The notes beneath the pieces were generated by a model. It ran no database searches. It had not been told where the DNA came from and saw only the letters and a program-made list of their open reading frames with translations. Shown here piece by piece: positions 46,722 to 58,627 of a DNA stretch of 64,000 nucleotides. Within the stretch, counting starts at the first letter, position 1. Each line of letters opens with the position of its first letter. The stretch spans positions 1 to 64,000 of the forward strand of contig JAOBSW010000543.1 in assembly GCA_026214975.1 (NCBI GenBank), written 5' to 3'. The position numbers and the translations under genes are program-made. Source of the stretch: Gentiana macrophylla (lineage: Eukaryota > Streptophyta > Magnoliopsida > Gentianales > Gentianaceae).

Positions 46722-48446
46722 TGTTGGAAATAAAATTTATGTTTTGATGATGATTCATCACTTATTTATTCGTTGTTCTAAACCCCATTGATGAAGTGTC
46801 ATAACTAGCTGTTATAGTGCAAAGCAAAAAGATGTCTAGATATTAATGTATAGGATTTTATAGAGTCTGATATTTGTATAGGTTAAATCAGACAAGCACT
46901 ATAATAGTTCTAGGCCGGGAACTGAGAAAATAAGAAACTGGAATTTAGTTAAAATGAGATTCTATAAGAAACTGAAAAATAGAGCACACCAAATGTAAAA
47001 TCAAGAAGATAAGTTTCTTTGAGGACACTGACTTCGATTGGCTTAACTAGAAGATTAAGGACCGAGGGTCACAGACTCAATTATAGAAGATTGAAGAACC
47101 GAGGGTTCAAACTCAGTTATGAAGATTACAAGTCGAGACTATAAAGTTAGACTTCAGGGCAAGATTGTGGTGACTGAACTGACTTTATGGATCTTGTATG
47201 AAGACCTAAGAATCATAAGGACAATGAATTCTTAGAAGATAATTGTTTATGGTGTACTCTGATTAAGTCAATTATAATCGGATGAAAACCTGAGTCTCGA
47301 TATTTGAAGAAGAGTAAAATCTCAGTTAACGCTCCAAGTCAGTCAAGAAACTGACAACTCATATACTCAGTATAAAACTGATAAGGAAACTCAGTTTTAC
47401 ATGTCAGTCATCCAAAAAACTGATAGTACAGTCGAACGTTATAAAGGAAGCGATTCTATTGGATGAAATACTGACAGAGCAGAATGGTCAGAAAATATAG
47501 CCGTTACAAGATTCAAGCAGGATGAACGTTAGATAAACCCCTATAAATAGACTACTTCTACAACAACAAGAAGCAAGGCATGAGGAATTAAAAGAATCTA
47601 TCTAGTCAAGAAAGATCAAATTAAGGGGGAAAGCCAATTTCAAAAGAATTCCTGCTAAGTACTTAATTGCAAGATCAAGAAGTTTCTTCAAATGTTCATT
47701 AGCATTCAATCATTTCAAGATCTATCATTGGAAGATATACAGAGCTGTGCATAATTTACTTATCTAGAAGAAAAGCTCAAATCACAATTGAATCATAGTT
47801 ATTGATTCAAGTGTCAACTTTGATTTCATCAAAGGTTTAGACTGTGAAACACCAAGAAGGTGTGAAGGATAGTTGAGTGCAGTCAGGAAGACTATGTTTG
47901 TGATGAGCTGGTGAAGAGGCAATTCAACCCTCCAAGGACCAGTGTTTCAAACAATTGTAGAGCAGCAATTCTACCTGTTCTACAAATGTTTAGATAGTGA
48001 AGCTAGGGATTAGTCAAGGACTATCAGTTTAGAACTTTTTGTAACCGGGCCATCTCAAAGAAGTTCTAGTGGAATTTTCCTCCGCATCACAGGGGAAGAG
48101 AGGACGTAATGGATTACACCACCTGGAACCTCTATAATTCTTGTTTATTTACTTTACGCATTTACTTACTTCATTACAGTCTTAATTATCTAATTCTTGT
48201 TCTGAAATCGAGTCAACAAATTGTTTGTTAATCTATATATTATAAAGGCTAATTATATCCGCTGCTGGTTGACTCAAATTTTGCTTAAGTCAGTTTGACT
48301 TAAACTCAGCTTAGTCAGCTTAACTCCACACAAGTTTTTAACTGAACCTTAATTTGCTTAAAATCTAGTTTTAGGAATGTTTTTGGGGACAAGTTTATTC
48401 ACCCCCCTCCCTCTAAACTTGTGTTAGCCTTTCCAAGGGACCAACA
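46722..48446 (+). repeat. 3' LTR of the outer copia-like element
   Basis: 1725 bp, ends TGTTGG and CCAACA forming a 6-bp terminal inverted repeat. Its last 701 bp match the truncated 5' LTR. It joins directly to reversed satellite B at 48447. Confidence 0.93.
47541..47550 (+). promoter_or_regulatory. TATA box in the outer element 3' LTR
   Basis: CTATAAATAG about 820 bp into the LTR. The corresponding part is absent from the truncated 5' LTR, so only this copy keeps a promoter, pointing out into satellite B. Confidence 0.65.
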
Positions 48447-51400
48447 AAACCCTTAAGTAATAATTGGGTATAAAAAAAGTACAAAAATAGGTTTGTAATT
48501 ATCTTTGAAGTAACGATGTGATATCGACCACAACGATAAATAAGGCACGGCGGTGTAAACGGCATGCGAAACGGACACCCGAATGGCCTTGTACAAGGAA
48601 TAAAAAATCACACCGTTAATTAAATAAGACACGGCGGCGCAAATGGCATGCAAATCGGAAACCCGAATGGCATTGTACAAGGAATCAAAAATCATACCGT
48701 TAAGTACTTTGTGGGTACAAAAAAAGTACGAAAAAAAAGGTTTGTAATTATCTTTGAATTACTGATGTGATATCGACCCCAACGATAAATAAGGCACGGC
48801 GGTGCAAAAGGCAGGCAAAACAGACACTAGAATGGCCATGTACAAGGTATCAAAAATCACACCGTTAAGTACTCAGTGGGTACAAAAAAAAGTATGAAAA
48901 AAACGGTTTGTAATTTTCTTTGAAGTACTGATGTGATATCGAACGATAAATAAAGCACGCCGGCGCAAACGGCAAGCAAAACGTATACCCGAATGGCCTT
49001 GTACAAGGAATCAAAAATCACACCGTTAAGTACTCTATGGGTACCAAAAAAAGGTTTGTAATTCTTTTTGAAGTAACGTTGTTATATCGACCACAACGAT
49101 AAATAAGGCACGGCGGTGCAAACGGCAGGCGAAACGGACACCTGAATGGCCTTGTACAAGGAATAAAAAATCACACCGTTAAGTAATCATTAGGTACAAA
49201 AAAGTACGAAAAATAATGTTTGTAATTTTCTTTGAAGTACTGATGTGATATCGACCATAACGATAAATAAGACAAATCGGCATAAGCGGCATGCGAAACG
49301 GACACCCGAATGGCCTTGTACAATGAATCAAAAATCACACCGTTAAGTAATCGGTGGGTACAAAAAAAGTTCGAAAAAAGGTTTGTAATTTTCTTTGAAG
49401 TTACGATTTGTTATCGACCATAAAGTTAAATAAGACACGTAGGCACAAACGGCATGCAAAGCGGACAACCGAATGGCCTTGTACAAGGAATAAAAAATCA
49501 CACCGTTATGTACTCTATGGGTACAAAAAAAGTATGAAAAAAATGTTTGTAATTCTCTTTGAAGTAACAATGTGATATCGACCAGAAAGTTAAATAAGAC
49601 ACGTCGGCGCAAACGGCATGCAAAACGGATACCCGAATGGCCTTGTACAAGGAATCAAAAATCATACCGTTAAGTACTCTGTGGGTACAAAAAAATTACG
49701 AAAAAAGTGTTTGTAATTATCTTTGAAGTACTGATGTTATATCAACCACAATGATAAATAAGGCACGGCAGTACAAAAGGCAGGCAAAACGGACACAAGA
49801 ATGGCCTTGTACAAGGAATCAAAAATCACACCGTTAAGTACTATATGGGTACAAAAAAAAGTATGAAAAAAAACGTTTCTAATTTTCTTTGAAGTACTGA
49901 TGTGATATCGACCAGAACGATAAATAAGGCACGCCGGCGCATACGGCAAGCAAAACGGATACCAGAATGGCCTTGTACAAGAATCAAAAATCACACCGTT
50001 AAGTAATCAGTGGGTATAAAAAAAAGTACGAAAAAAGGTTTGTAATTATCTTTGTAATCGGTGGGTACAAAAAAAAGTACGAAAAAAGTTTGTAATTTTC
50101 TTTGATGTATTGATGTGATATCGACCAGAACGATAAATAAGGCACGCCGGCCCAAACGGCAGGCAAAACGGAGACCCGAATGGCCTTGTACAAGGAATCA
50201 AAAACCACACCGTTAAGTACTCTATAGGTACAAAAAAAAGTACGAAAACAAAGTTTGTAATTTTCTTTGAAGTACTGATGTGATATCGACCAGAACGATA
50301 AATAAGGCACACCGGCGCAAACGGCAAACAAAACGGATACACGAATGACCTTGTACAAGGAATCAAAAATCACACCGTTAAGTACTCTATGGGTACAAAA
50401 AAAAGTACGAAAAAAGGTGTGTAATTCTTTTTGAAGTAACGATGTGAAATCGACCACAATGATAAATAAGGCACGGCGGTGCAAACGGCAGGCGAAACGG
50501 ACACCCGAATGGCCTTGTACAAGGAATCAAAAATCACACCGTTAAGTAATCATTGGGTACAAAAAAGTATGAAAAAAAACGTTTGTAATTTTCTTTGAAG
50601 TACTGATGTGATATCGACCAGAACGTTAAATAAGACAAATCGGCATAAACGGCATGCGAAACGGACACCTGAATGGCCTTGTACAAGGAATCAAAAATCA
50701 CACCGTTAAGTAATCGGTGGGTACAAAAAAAGTTCGAAAAAAAAGGTTTGTAATTTTCTTTGAAGTAACGATGTGTTTTATCGACCATAAAGTTAAATAA
50801 GACACGTTGGCGCAAACGGCATGCAAAACGGACAACCGAATGGCCTTGTACAAGGAATCAAAAATCACACCGTTATGTACTCTATGGGTAAAAAAAAGGT
50901 ACGAAAAAAACGTTTGTAATTATCTTTGAAGTAACAAAGTGATATCGACCAGATTGTTAAATAAGACACGACCGCAAAAGGCATGCAAAACGGATACCCG
51001 AATGGCCTTGTAGAAGGAATCAAAAATCATACCGTTAATTACTCTGTGGGTACAAAAAAAGTATGAAAAAAAAGGTTTGTAATTATCTTTGAAGTACTGA
51101 TGTGATATCAACCACAACGATAAATAAGGCACGGTGGTGCAAAAGGCAGGCAAAACGGACACCCGAATGGCCTTGTAAAAGGAATCATAAATCACACCGT
51201 TAAGTAATCGGTGGGTACAAAAAAAGCACGAAAAAAAAGTTTGTAATTTTCTTTGAAGTACTGATGTGATATCGACCAGAACGATAAATAAGGCACGCCG
51301 GTGCAAAACGGACACCCAAATGGCCTTGTACATGGAATAAAAAATCACACCTTTAAGTACCCTATAGGTACAAAAAAATGTACGAAAAAAAAGTTTGTAA

Positions 51401-54400
51401 TTTTCTTTGAAGTACTGATGTGATATCGACCAGAACGATAAATAAGGCACGCCGGCGCAAATGGCAAGCAAAACGGACACCCGATGGCCTTGTACAAGGA
51501 ATCAAAAATCACACCGTTAAGTACTCTATGGGTACAAAAAAGGACGAAAAAAAGGATTGTAATTATCTTTGAAGTAACGATGTGATATCGACCACAACGA
51601 TAAATAAGGCACGGCGGTGCAAACGGCATGCGAAACGGACACCCGAATGGCCTTGTACAAGGAATCGAAAATCACAACGATAAGTATTGGGTACAAAAAA
51701 AAGTATGAAAAAAAACGTTTGTGATTTTCTTTGAAGTACTGATGTGATATCGACCAGAACGATATATAAGACAAATCGGCGTAAACGGCATGCGAAACGG
51801 ACACCCGAATGGCATTGTACAAGGAATCAAAAATCACACCGTTAAGTACTCAGTGGGTCCAAAAAAAGTACGAAAAAAAGGTTTGTAATTATCTTTGAAG
51901 TACTGATGTGATATCGACCAGAAAGATAAATAAGGCACGCCGGCGCAAACGGCAAGCAAAACGGAGACAAAAATGGCCATGTACAAAGAATCAAAAATCA
52001 CACCGTTTTGTACTCTATGGGTACAAAAAAAAGTAAAAAAAAAACGTTTGTAAATCTCTTTGAAGTAACAATGTGATATCGACCAGAAAGTTAAATATGA
52101 CACGTCGGCGCAAACGGCATGCAAATCGGAAACCCGAATGGCCTTGTACAAGGAATCAAAAATCATACCGTTAAGTACTCTGTGGGTACAAAAAAATTAC
52201 GAAAAAAAAGGTGTGTAATTTTCTTTGAAGTACTGATGTGATATCGACCACAACGATAAAAAAAGGCACGGCGGTGCATACGGACACCCGAATGGCCCTG
52301 TACAAGGAATCAAAAATCACACCGTTAAGTAATCGGTGGGTATAAAAGAAGTACGAAAAAAAAGGTTTGTAATTATCGTTGACGTAACAATGTGATATTG
52401 GCCACAACGATAAATAAGGCACGGTGGTGCAAACGGCAGGCGAAACGGTCACCCGAATGGCCTAGTACAAGGAATCAAAAATCACACCGTTATGTACTCA
52501 ATGGGTACAAAAAAAGTACGAAAAAAAACGTTTGTAATTCTCTTTGAAGTAACAATGTTATATCGACCAGAAAGTTAAATATGTCACGTCGGCGCAAACG
52601 GTATGCAAAACAGATACCGGAATGGCCTTGTTGAAGGAATAAAAAATCATACCGTTAAGTACTCTGTGGGAACAAAAAAAGTACGAAAAAAGGGTTTGTA
52701 ATTATCTTTGAAGTACTTATGTGATATCGACCACAACGATAAATAAGGCACGGCGGTGCAAAAGCAGGCAAAACAGAAACCCGAATGTCCTTGTACAAGG
52801 AATCAAAAATCACACCGTTAAGTAATCGGTGGGTACAAAAAAAATACGAAAAAAAAGTTCGTAATTTTCTTTGAAGTACTGATGTGATATCGACCAGAAC
52901 GATAAATAAGGCACGCCGGCGCAAAACGGACACCCGAATGGCCTTGTACAAGGAATAAAAAATCACACCGTTAAGTACTCTACAGGTACAAAAAAAATAC
53001 GTTTTTTTTTGTAATTTTGTTTGAAGTACTGTTGTGATATCGACCACAACGATAAATAAGGCACGCCGGCGCAAACGGCAAGCAAAATGGAGACCAGAAT
53101 GACCTTGTACAAGGTATCAAAAATCACACCGTTAAGTACTCTATGGATACAAAAAAAATACGAAAAAAGTGTGTAATTTTCTTTTAAGTACCGATGTGAT
53201 ATCGACCAGAACGATAAATAAGGCACGCCGGCGCAAACGGCAGGCAAAACGGACACTATAATGGCCATGTACAAGGAATCAAAAATCACACTGTTATGGA
53301 ATCATTGGGTGTAAAAAAAGTATGAAAAAAGGTTAGTAATTATCTTTGAAGTAACGATGTGATATCGACCACAACGATAAATAAGGCACGGCGGTGCAAA
53401 CGGCATGTGAAACGGACACCCGAATGGTCTTTTACAAGGAATCAAAAATCACACCGATAAGTAATCATTGGGTACAAAACAAAGTACGAAAAAAAGCGTT
53501 TATGTAATCATTGGGTGTAAAAAAAGTATGAAAAAGGTTAGTAATTATCTTTGAAGTAACGATGTGATATCGACCACAACGATAAATAAGGCACGGCGGT
53601 GCAAACGGCATGCGAAATGGACACACGAATGGTCTTTTACAAGGAATCAAAAATCACACCAATAAGTAATCATTGGGTACAAAACAAAGTACGAAAAAAA
53701 CGTTTGTAATTCTCTTTGAAGTAACTATGTGATATCGACAATAAAGTTAAATAAGACAAATCGGCGTAAACAGAATGCGAAACGGACAACCGAATGGCCT
53801 TGTACAAAGAATCAAAAATCTCACCGTTAAGTACTCGGTGGGTGTAAAAAAAGTACGAAAAAAAAGTTTGTAATTTTCTTTGAAGTAAAGATGTGATATC
53901 GACCAGAAAGTTAAATAAGACACGTTGGTGCAAACGGCATGCAAAACGGACACCCGAATGGCCTTTTATAGGGAATCAAAAATCACACCGTTAAGTAATC
54001 GGTGGGTACAAAATGGCATGCAAAACCGACACCCGAATGGCCTTGTACAAGGAATCAAAAATCACACCGTTAAATACTCTATGGGTACAAGAAAAAAGTT
54101 CGAAAAAAAAACGGTGTAATTATCTTTGAAGTACTGATGTGATATCGACCAGAACGATAAATAAGGCACGCGGCGCGCAATAAATAAGGCAAGCTAAAAG
54201 CGGCAAGCTAAACAGAATGGCCTTGTACAATGTATCAAAAATCACACCGTTAAGTACTCTGTGGGTACAAAAAAAGTTCAAAAAAAAGTTTGTAATTTTC
54301 TTGGAAGTACTGATGTGATATCGACCAGAACGATAAATAAGGCACGCCTGCGCAAACGGTAGGCGAAACGGACACTAGAATGGCCTTGTACAAGGAATCA

Positions 54401-55436
54401 AAAATCATACCTTTATGTAATCATTGGGTGTAAAAAAAGTACGAAATAAATATTTGTAATTATCTTTGAAGTAACGATGTGATATCGACCACAACGATAA
54501 ATAAGGCACGGCGGTGCAAATGTCATGCGAAACGGACACCCGAATGGTCTTGTACAAGGAATCAAAAATCACACCGATAAGTAATCATTGGGTACAAAAA
54601 AAAGTCCAAAAAAAAATGTTTGTAATTCTCTTTGAAATAACTCTGTGATATCGACCAGAAAGTTAAATATGACAAATCGGCGTAAACTGCATGCGAAACG
54701 GACACCCGAATGGCCTTGTACAAGGAATTAAAAATCACACCGTTAAGTAATCGGTGGGTATAAAAAAGTATAGAAAAAGTTTGTAATTATCTTTGAAGTA
54801 ACGATGTGACATCGACAAGAACGATAAATAAGGCACTCCAGCTCAAACGGCAGGCGAAAAGGACACCCGAATGGCCTTTTACAAGGAATCAAAAATCACA
54901 CCGTTAAGTACTCTATGGGTACAAAAAAAGTACGAAAAAATGGTTTGTAATTTTCTTTGAAGTATTGATGTGATATCGACCAGAACGATAAATAAGGCAC
55001 GCCGGTGTAAACGGCATGCGAAACGGATACCAGAGTGGCCTTGAACAAGGAATCAAAAATCACACCGTTAAGTAATCGGTGGGTATGAAAATAGTACGAA
55101 AAAAAAGGTTTGTAATTTTCTTTGAAGTACTGATGTGATATCGACCACAACGATAAATAAGGCACGGCGGTGCAAACGGCAGGCAAAACGGACACCTGAA
55201 TGGCCTTGTGCAAGGAATCAAAAATCAAACCGTTAAGTTATCGGTGGGTACAGAAAAAGTACGAAAAAAATGTTCGTAATTTTCTTTAAAGTACTGATGC
55301 GATATCGACCAGAACGATAAATAAGGCACGTCGGTGCAAACGGCATTCGAAACGGAGACCAGAATGGCCTTGTACAAGGAATCAAAAATCAAACCGTTAA
55401 GTAATCATTAGGTATAAAAAAAGTACGAAAAAAAGT
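48447..55436 (-). repeat. Satellite array, subfamily B, reversed
   Basis: About 43 units of roughly 163 bp, in the opposite orientation to the first 32 kb. On the unit strand, subfamily B keeps TTAACGGTGTGATTTTTGAT and CCTTGTACAAGGCCATTC, then differs: GGGTGTCCGTTTCGCATGCC instead of TGGCCTCCGTTTTGCTTGCC, and GAAAATTACAAACC instead of GAGAATTACAAACG. GATTACTTAAC and GAGTACTTAAC versions of the junction box alternate irregularly. Damaged units occur at 50020-50070 (a partial duplication), 54000-54030 (deletion) and 54160-54210. No gene is present. Confidence 0.95.
53293..53710 (-). repeat. Local 208-bp tandem duplication in satellite B
   Basis: The stretch beginning ATTGGGTGTAAAAAAAGTAT near 53305 recurs near 53512, including the rare variants GGTTAGTAATTATC and GGTCTTTTACAAGG. 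This is one unit plus part of the next, duplicated recently. Confidence 0.8.
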
Positions 55437-55448
55437 TATGTGATCCAT

Positions 55449-55601
55449 GATGACATTCCCGACCCATTGGCGCCTATGCAGCCCTTGGATTATCTGGTAG
55501 TTCGAGATGGGCCAATAACAAGGCTCCAAATGAAGAGATTGAGAGATGCTATGAACAACTTGGTGATAGAGACTTATTCGGAGTTCGGAGAGCCCGTGTA
55601 G
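55449..55601 (+). pseudogene. Pol C-terminal tail encoded in the CRM LTR
   Basis: An open frame runs into the LTR from its first bases and stops at TAG 55599-55601. It includes DDIPDPLAPM and GPITRLQMKRLRDAMNNLV. In CRM elements of the group with a CR motif, the integrase C-terminus is known to extend into the 3' LTR with a GP-T-R-AK-like motif. Here the frame lies in the 5' LTR, where it cannot be expressed as part of pol, but it shows that this LTR family codes for the tail. Confidence 0.65.
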
Positions 55602-55906
55602 AAGACTGAGGTGCCAATAGTGACCCTCCTTAGTGCTGTTGGGTCTGGTTAGAGCTTTATTGCGTGGTTTGGCTTCATATTAGGCCAAAAGCCCAAGTTC
55701 TGGACGCCAAGAAGCTGATGGAAGAAATTGTTAATTGTTGGACTTATTTTACTTTGATTATGCAGCTTTTGTTTGATTATTATCTAATAAAGGTCATTTG
55801 GGCCTAAGTAGGCTAGGTAAGCCCATTTACTTCACATGGGGCGCATTTTCTAGGTGGGAAATTCTCCCACATTGCTTTTTCCTTTCAAGTTCTTTTGGTT
55901 GTAAGC

Positions 55907-55916
55907 CTATATAAGG
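55907..55916 (+). promoter_or_regulatory. TATA box in the CRM LTR
   Basis: CTATATAAGG, about 460 bp into the LTR. Confidence 0.65.
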
Positions 55917-56203
55917 CAAACACTAGCTTTTCTTTTGGATACACATTGAATAGACAAAAATCATATTATTGAGTTTTACTCATCCAAGTCGTGAGGCTTG
56001 AACATCACTTGCGAGTGAGAATTTTTTTCGTCGTAGAAAGTTTACCCTTCGAGAATTTACCAGCACTGTCAGTGATTGTTGGGCGTTCTCTTCCTACGAT
56101 TTTGTTGGAATTGCTAGGCCTAAGATCCTAAGCTCTTCATTGTTCCCCCTAGTTACTTCCTGGGTGAAACATCGGATTTGATTCCATCCGGGATCACATC
56201 AGT

Positions 56204-56215
56204 TGGTAGCAGAGC
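56204..56215 (+). promoter_or_regulatory. Primer binding site of the CRM-type element
   Basis: TGGTAGCAGAGC, two bases after the LTR, one mismatch from the initiator Met-tRNA complement TGGTATCAGAGC. Confidence 0.8.
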
Positions 56216-57205
56216 TCAGCAACTTCGGTGAGCAAATATCCCTTTTATTGTTTTCCTTTATTTCGTATAATTCCAAAAAAAAATTCGTGTTCTTGTTCTT
56301 TTGTTTTCAGTCGTCCAGCCCCCCCAAGAACACAAGCAATCTTCATCCACCATCCCGGAAATTTCCTTGTATCTTCAAACCTTCAACCCCAAGAACCCTA
56401 AAATCTCCTTAATAAAAAAAAAATTCCCCCCACGGCGTAATTGTTCTTGTTGTTCGATCATCATCATAAGAGCAAAAAATTCCTGCGTATTTGTTCATCA
56501 AATATCGTCCTGCCTGCTTGATATTTAAGTTGATTTATCCTTGTTCATTGTTGCCGCACAAATCACAAAAAAAAAGAGGTCGGCCCTAATTACCAAAAGT
56601 CGGCTGTTTTAAGTTTTCCTTAGTTGCATTAATTAATTGATCCATCTTAAAAAGTCGGCCACAGTTTAAAAAAATAAAAAATAAAAAAATAGAGAGTTCA
56701 CCTTATTCTTTTTATTCAGAAAGAATTCGGCCATTGAAAAAAAAAGTATAGCTTAAAGTTTAAGGGGAAGAAATTCACATTTGTAGCTTTGTCCCCCGAG
56801 GAAGCACACAAGGATCAACTATGCATTGCTGCAACCCAAGAGCAACAAAAAAACGAGGGAGTTATACAGTTGAAAAGTAAACCAAAAGCGACGGGAGAGA
56901 AAAACCAAGAGGGTAGTGTGATTCGCGAGGAGGGTAAAATACAAGTTGAAAATAAAAATGTGAGGGAGGGAGCTATTATTACCATAAGAGGGGAAAAATA
57001 AAATTGAAAAGTTAACCTCAAGGGAAGGTGCCATTAGTAGTGAGGGAGCTTCTAAAGTTGAAAAGAAAAAGGAGTCCATAGTGAGAAGTAGGTTTTATTC
57101 GAGGACTAATGAGGCTTGCAATGCCATTAAGGCTGGAAACGCACCTCTCCTCTTTATTTACAAAGAGGCCGTACCCCCATCCCTTCCCCATGTTTTCTAA
57201 CCGTT
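56216..57205 (+). pseudogene. CRM leader and remnant of the protease-RT linker, gag deleted
   Basis: Up to about 56780 this is A/T-rich leader without a gene. The piece 56789-57001 is Lys/Glu-rich, and further readable words up to about 57198 ([21 protein letters not shown]) match the region just before RT in CRM polyproteins. No gag domain, zinc knuckle or protease active site is present, so about 1.5 kb or more of coding sequence has been lost by internal deletion. A frame change separates this from RT at 57206. Confidence 0.65.
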
Positions 57206-58627
57206 TTGAAACTCACAGATTCCCTTCCTCTTGTTGTTGTGTCTCTATTGCAGGAATTTGCTGATGTCTTTCCCGAGGAGGAACCAAGCGGATTGCCACC
57301 ATTACGTGGCGTGGAGCATCACATAGACTTTATTCCCGGAGCAGTGTTGCCTAACCGACCAGCCTATCGTGCTAATCCGGAAGAAACTAAAAAAATCCAA
57401 AGGCAAGTGACGGAGCTGTTGGAGAAAGGTAAAATTCAAGAATCTATGAGTCCTTGCGCGGATCCGGTAATCATAGTCCCCAAGAAAGGAGGTGAATGGA
57501 GGATGTGCACCGACTGTCGTGCAATCAATCAAATCACTGTAAGGTATCGCTATCCCATTCCTCGTTTAGATGATATGTTGGATGAATTGTGTGGTGCTAA
57601 TTTTTTTACTAAAATCGATTTGAAAAGTGGCTATCATCAAGTGAGGATTCGTGAGGGTGACGAGTGGAAAACTGCATTTAATACTAAATTTGGGTTATAT
57701 GAATGGCTTGTTATGCCTTTTTGTTTAACTAATGCACCTAGTACCTTTATGAGGTTAATGAATGAGGTGCTTAGAGAGTTTATTGGTAAGTTTGTGGTAG
57801 TTTATTTTGATGACATCCTAATTTACAGCCAAGACATGGAACAACATATGAACCACTTACGGGTTGTTTTGGAAACTCTTAGGGAAGTAAAATTGTATGC
57901 TTACCTTAAGAAGTGTTCGTTTTGCTTGGATAGAGTTGTGTTTCTTGGCTTTTTTGTGAGTTTACCGGGTGTTGAGGTCGATAGAGAGAAGATCAAAGCG
58001 GTGGAAGAATGGCCTGAACCGACAAATTGTGTAGAGGTTCGTAGTTTTCATGGCCTTGCGGGGTTTTATAGGCGATTTGTCAAGGATTTCAGCTCCTTGG
58101 CCGCACCCTTAAATGAGTTGGTAAAGAAGAATATCCCTTGGCAGTGGGGCCCGAAGCAAAGGGAAGCTTTCGAATCTCTTAAATCTCGTTTAATTTCTGC
58201 CCCCATTCTTGCTTTGCCTGATTTTAATAAAGCTTTTGAACTTGAATGTGATGCATCGGGTGTGGGTATTGGTGGTGTTTTAATTCAAGAGTCTAGACCA
58301 ATTGCATATTTTAGTGAAAAATTGAAAGGTTCCCATTTGAATTATGCTACTTAAGATAAGGAGTTGTATGCTTTGGTTAGATGTCTTCAAACTTGGCAGC
58401 ATTATCTTCGACCTAGGGAATTTGTTATTCTTACTGATCATGAGTCCCTCAAGTATCTTAAAGGTCAGGATAAGTTGAGTAACCGACATGTTTGTTGGAT
58501 GGAATTCATTGAATCCTTTCCTTATGTGATTAAGTATAAAAAAGGCAAGGATAACGTGGTAGCTGATGCATTATCTCGTCGCTTCACTTTGATTACTACC
58601 ATGCAAACTAAAATTTCTTGGTTTTGA
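57206..58627 (+). pseudogene. pol: CRM reverse transcriptase and RNase H, one stop and frameshift
   Basis: RT (57206-about 58050) opens with [20 protein letters not shown] and contains the catalytic YFDDIL at about residues 206-211 and [16 protein letters not shown]. RNase H follows in the same frame ([19 protein letters not shown]) until a TAA at 58352-58354, just before DKELYALVR. RNase H then continues in the same frame ([19 protein letters not shown]) to 58627. Near 58612 one extra A in an A-run shifts the frame before integrase. PFCLTNAP has Cys where the family usually has Gly. Apart from these, the domain is well preserved. Confidence 0.92.

Larger units (their letters stand above)
32008..48446 (+). 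mobile_element. Copia-like LTR element lacking pol, 5' LTR truncated, interrupted by a nested element
   Basis: Outer element made of 32008-33554 and 42589-48446, split by a nested insertion. The 3' LTR is complete (1725 bp, TGTTGG to CCAACA). The 5' LTR keeps only its last 697 bp. Primer site TGGTATCGGAGC resembles the initiator Met-tRNA type used by copia elements, and a purine tract precedes the 3' LTR. The interior has a gag-like frame and a large broken extra frame before the 3' LTR. I see no protease, integrase, RT or RNase H motif, so it is non-autonomous. The extra frame near the 3' LTR recalls SIRE-type copia elements, but without RT the superfamily rests on primer site and gag resemblance only. 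No target duplication can be scored because the 5' end is lost. Confidence 0.8.
55448..56201 (+). repeat. LTR of the CRM-type element
   Basis: 754 bp, TG to CA. It is recognised as a 5' LTR because the primer site follows it. TATA box at 55907-55916. The 11 bases before it (TTATGTGATCC region, 55437-55447) are not clean satellite and may be a damaged unit or leftover element sequence. Confidence 0.8.
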
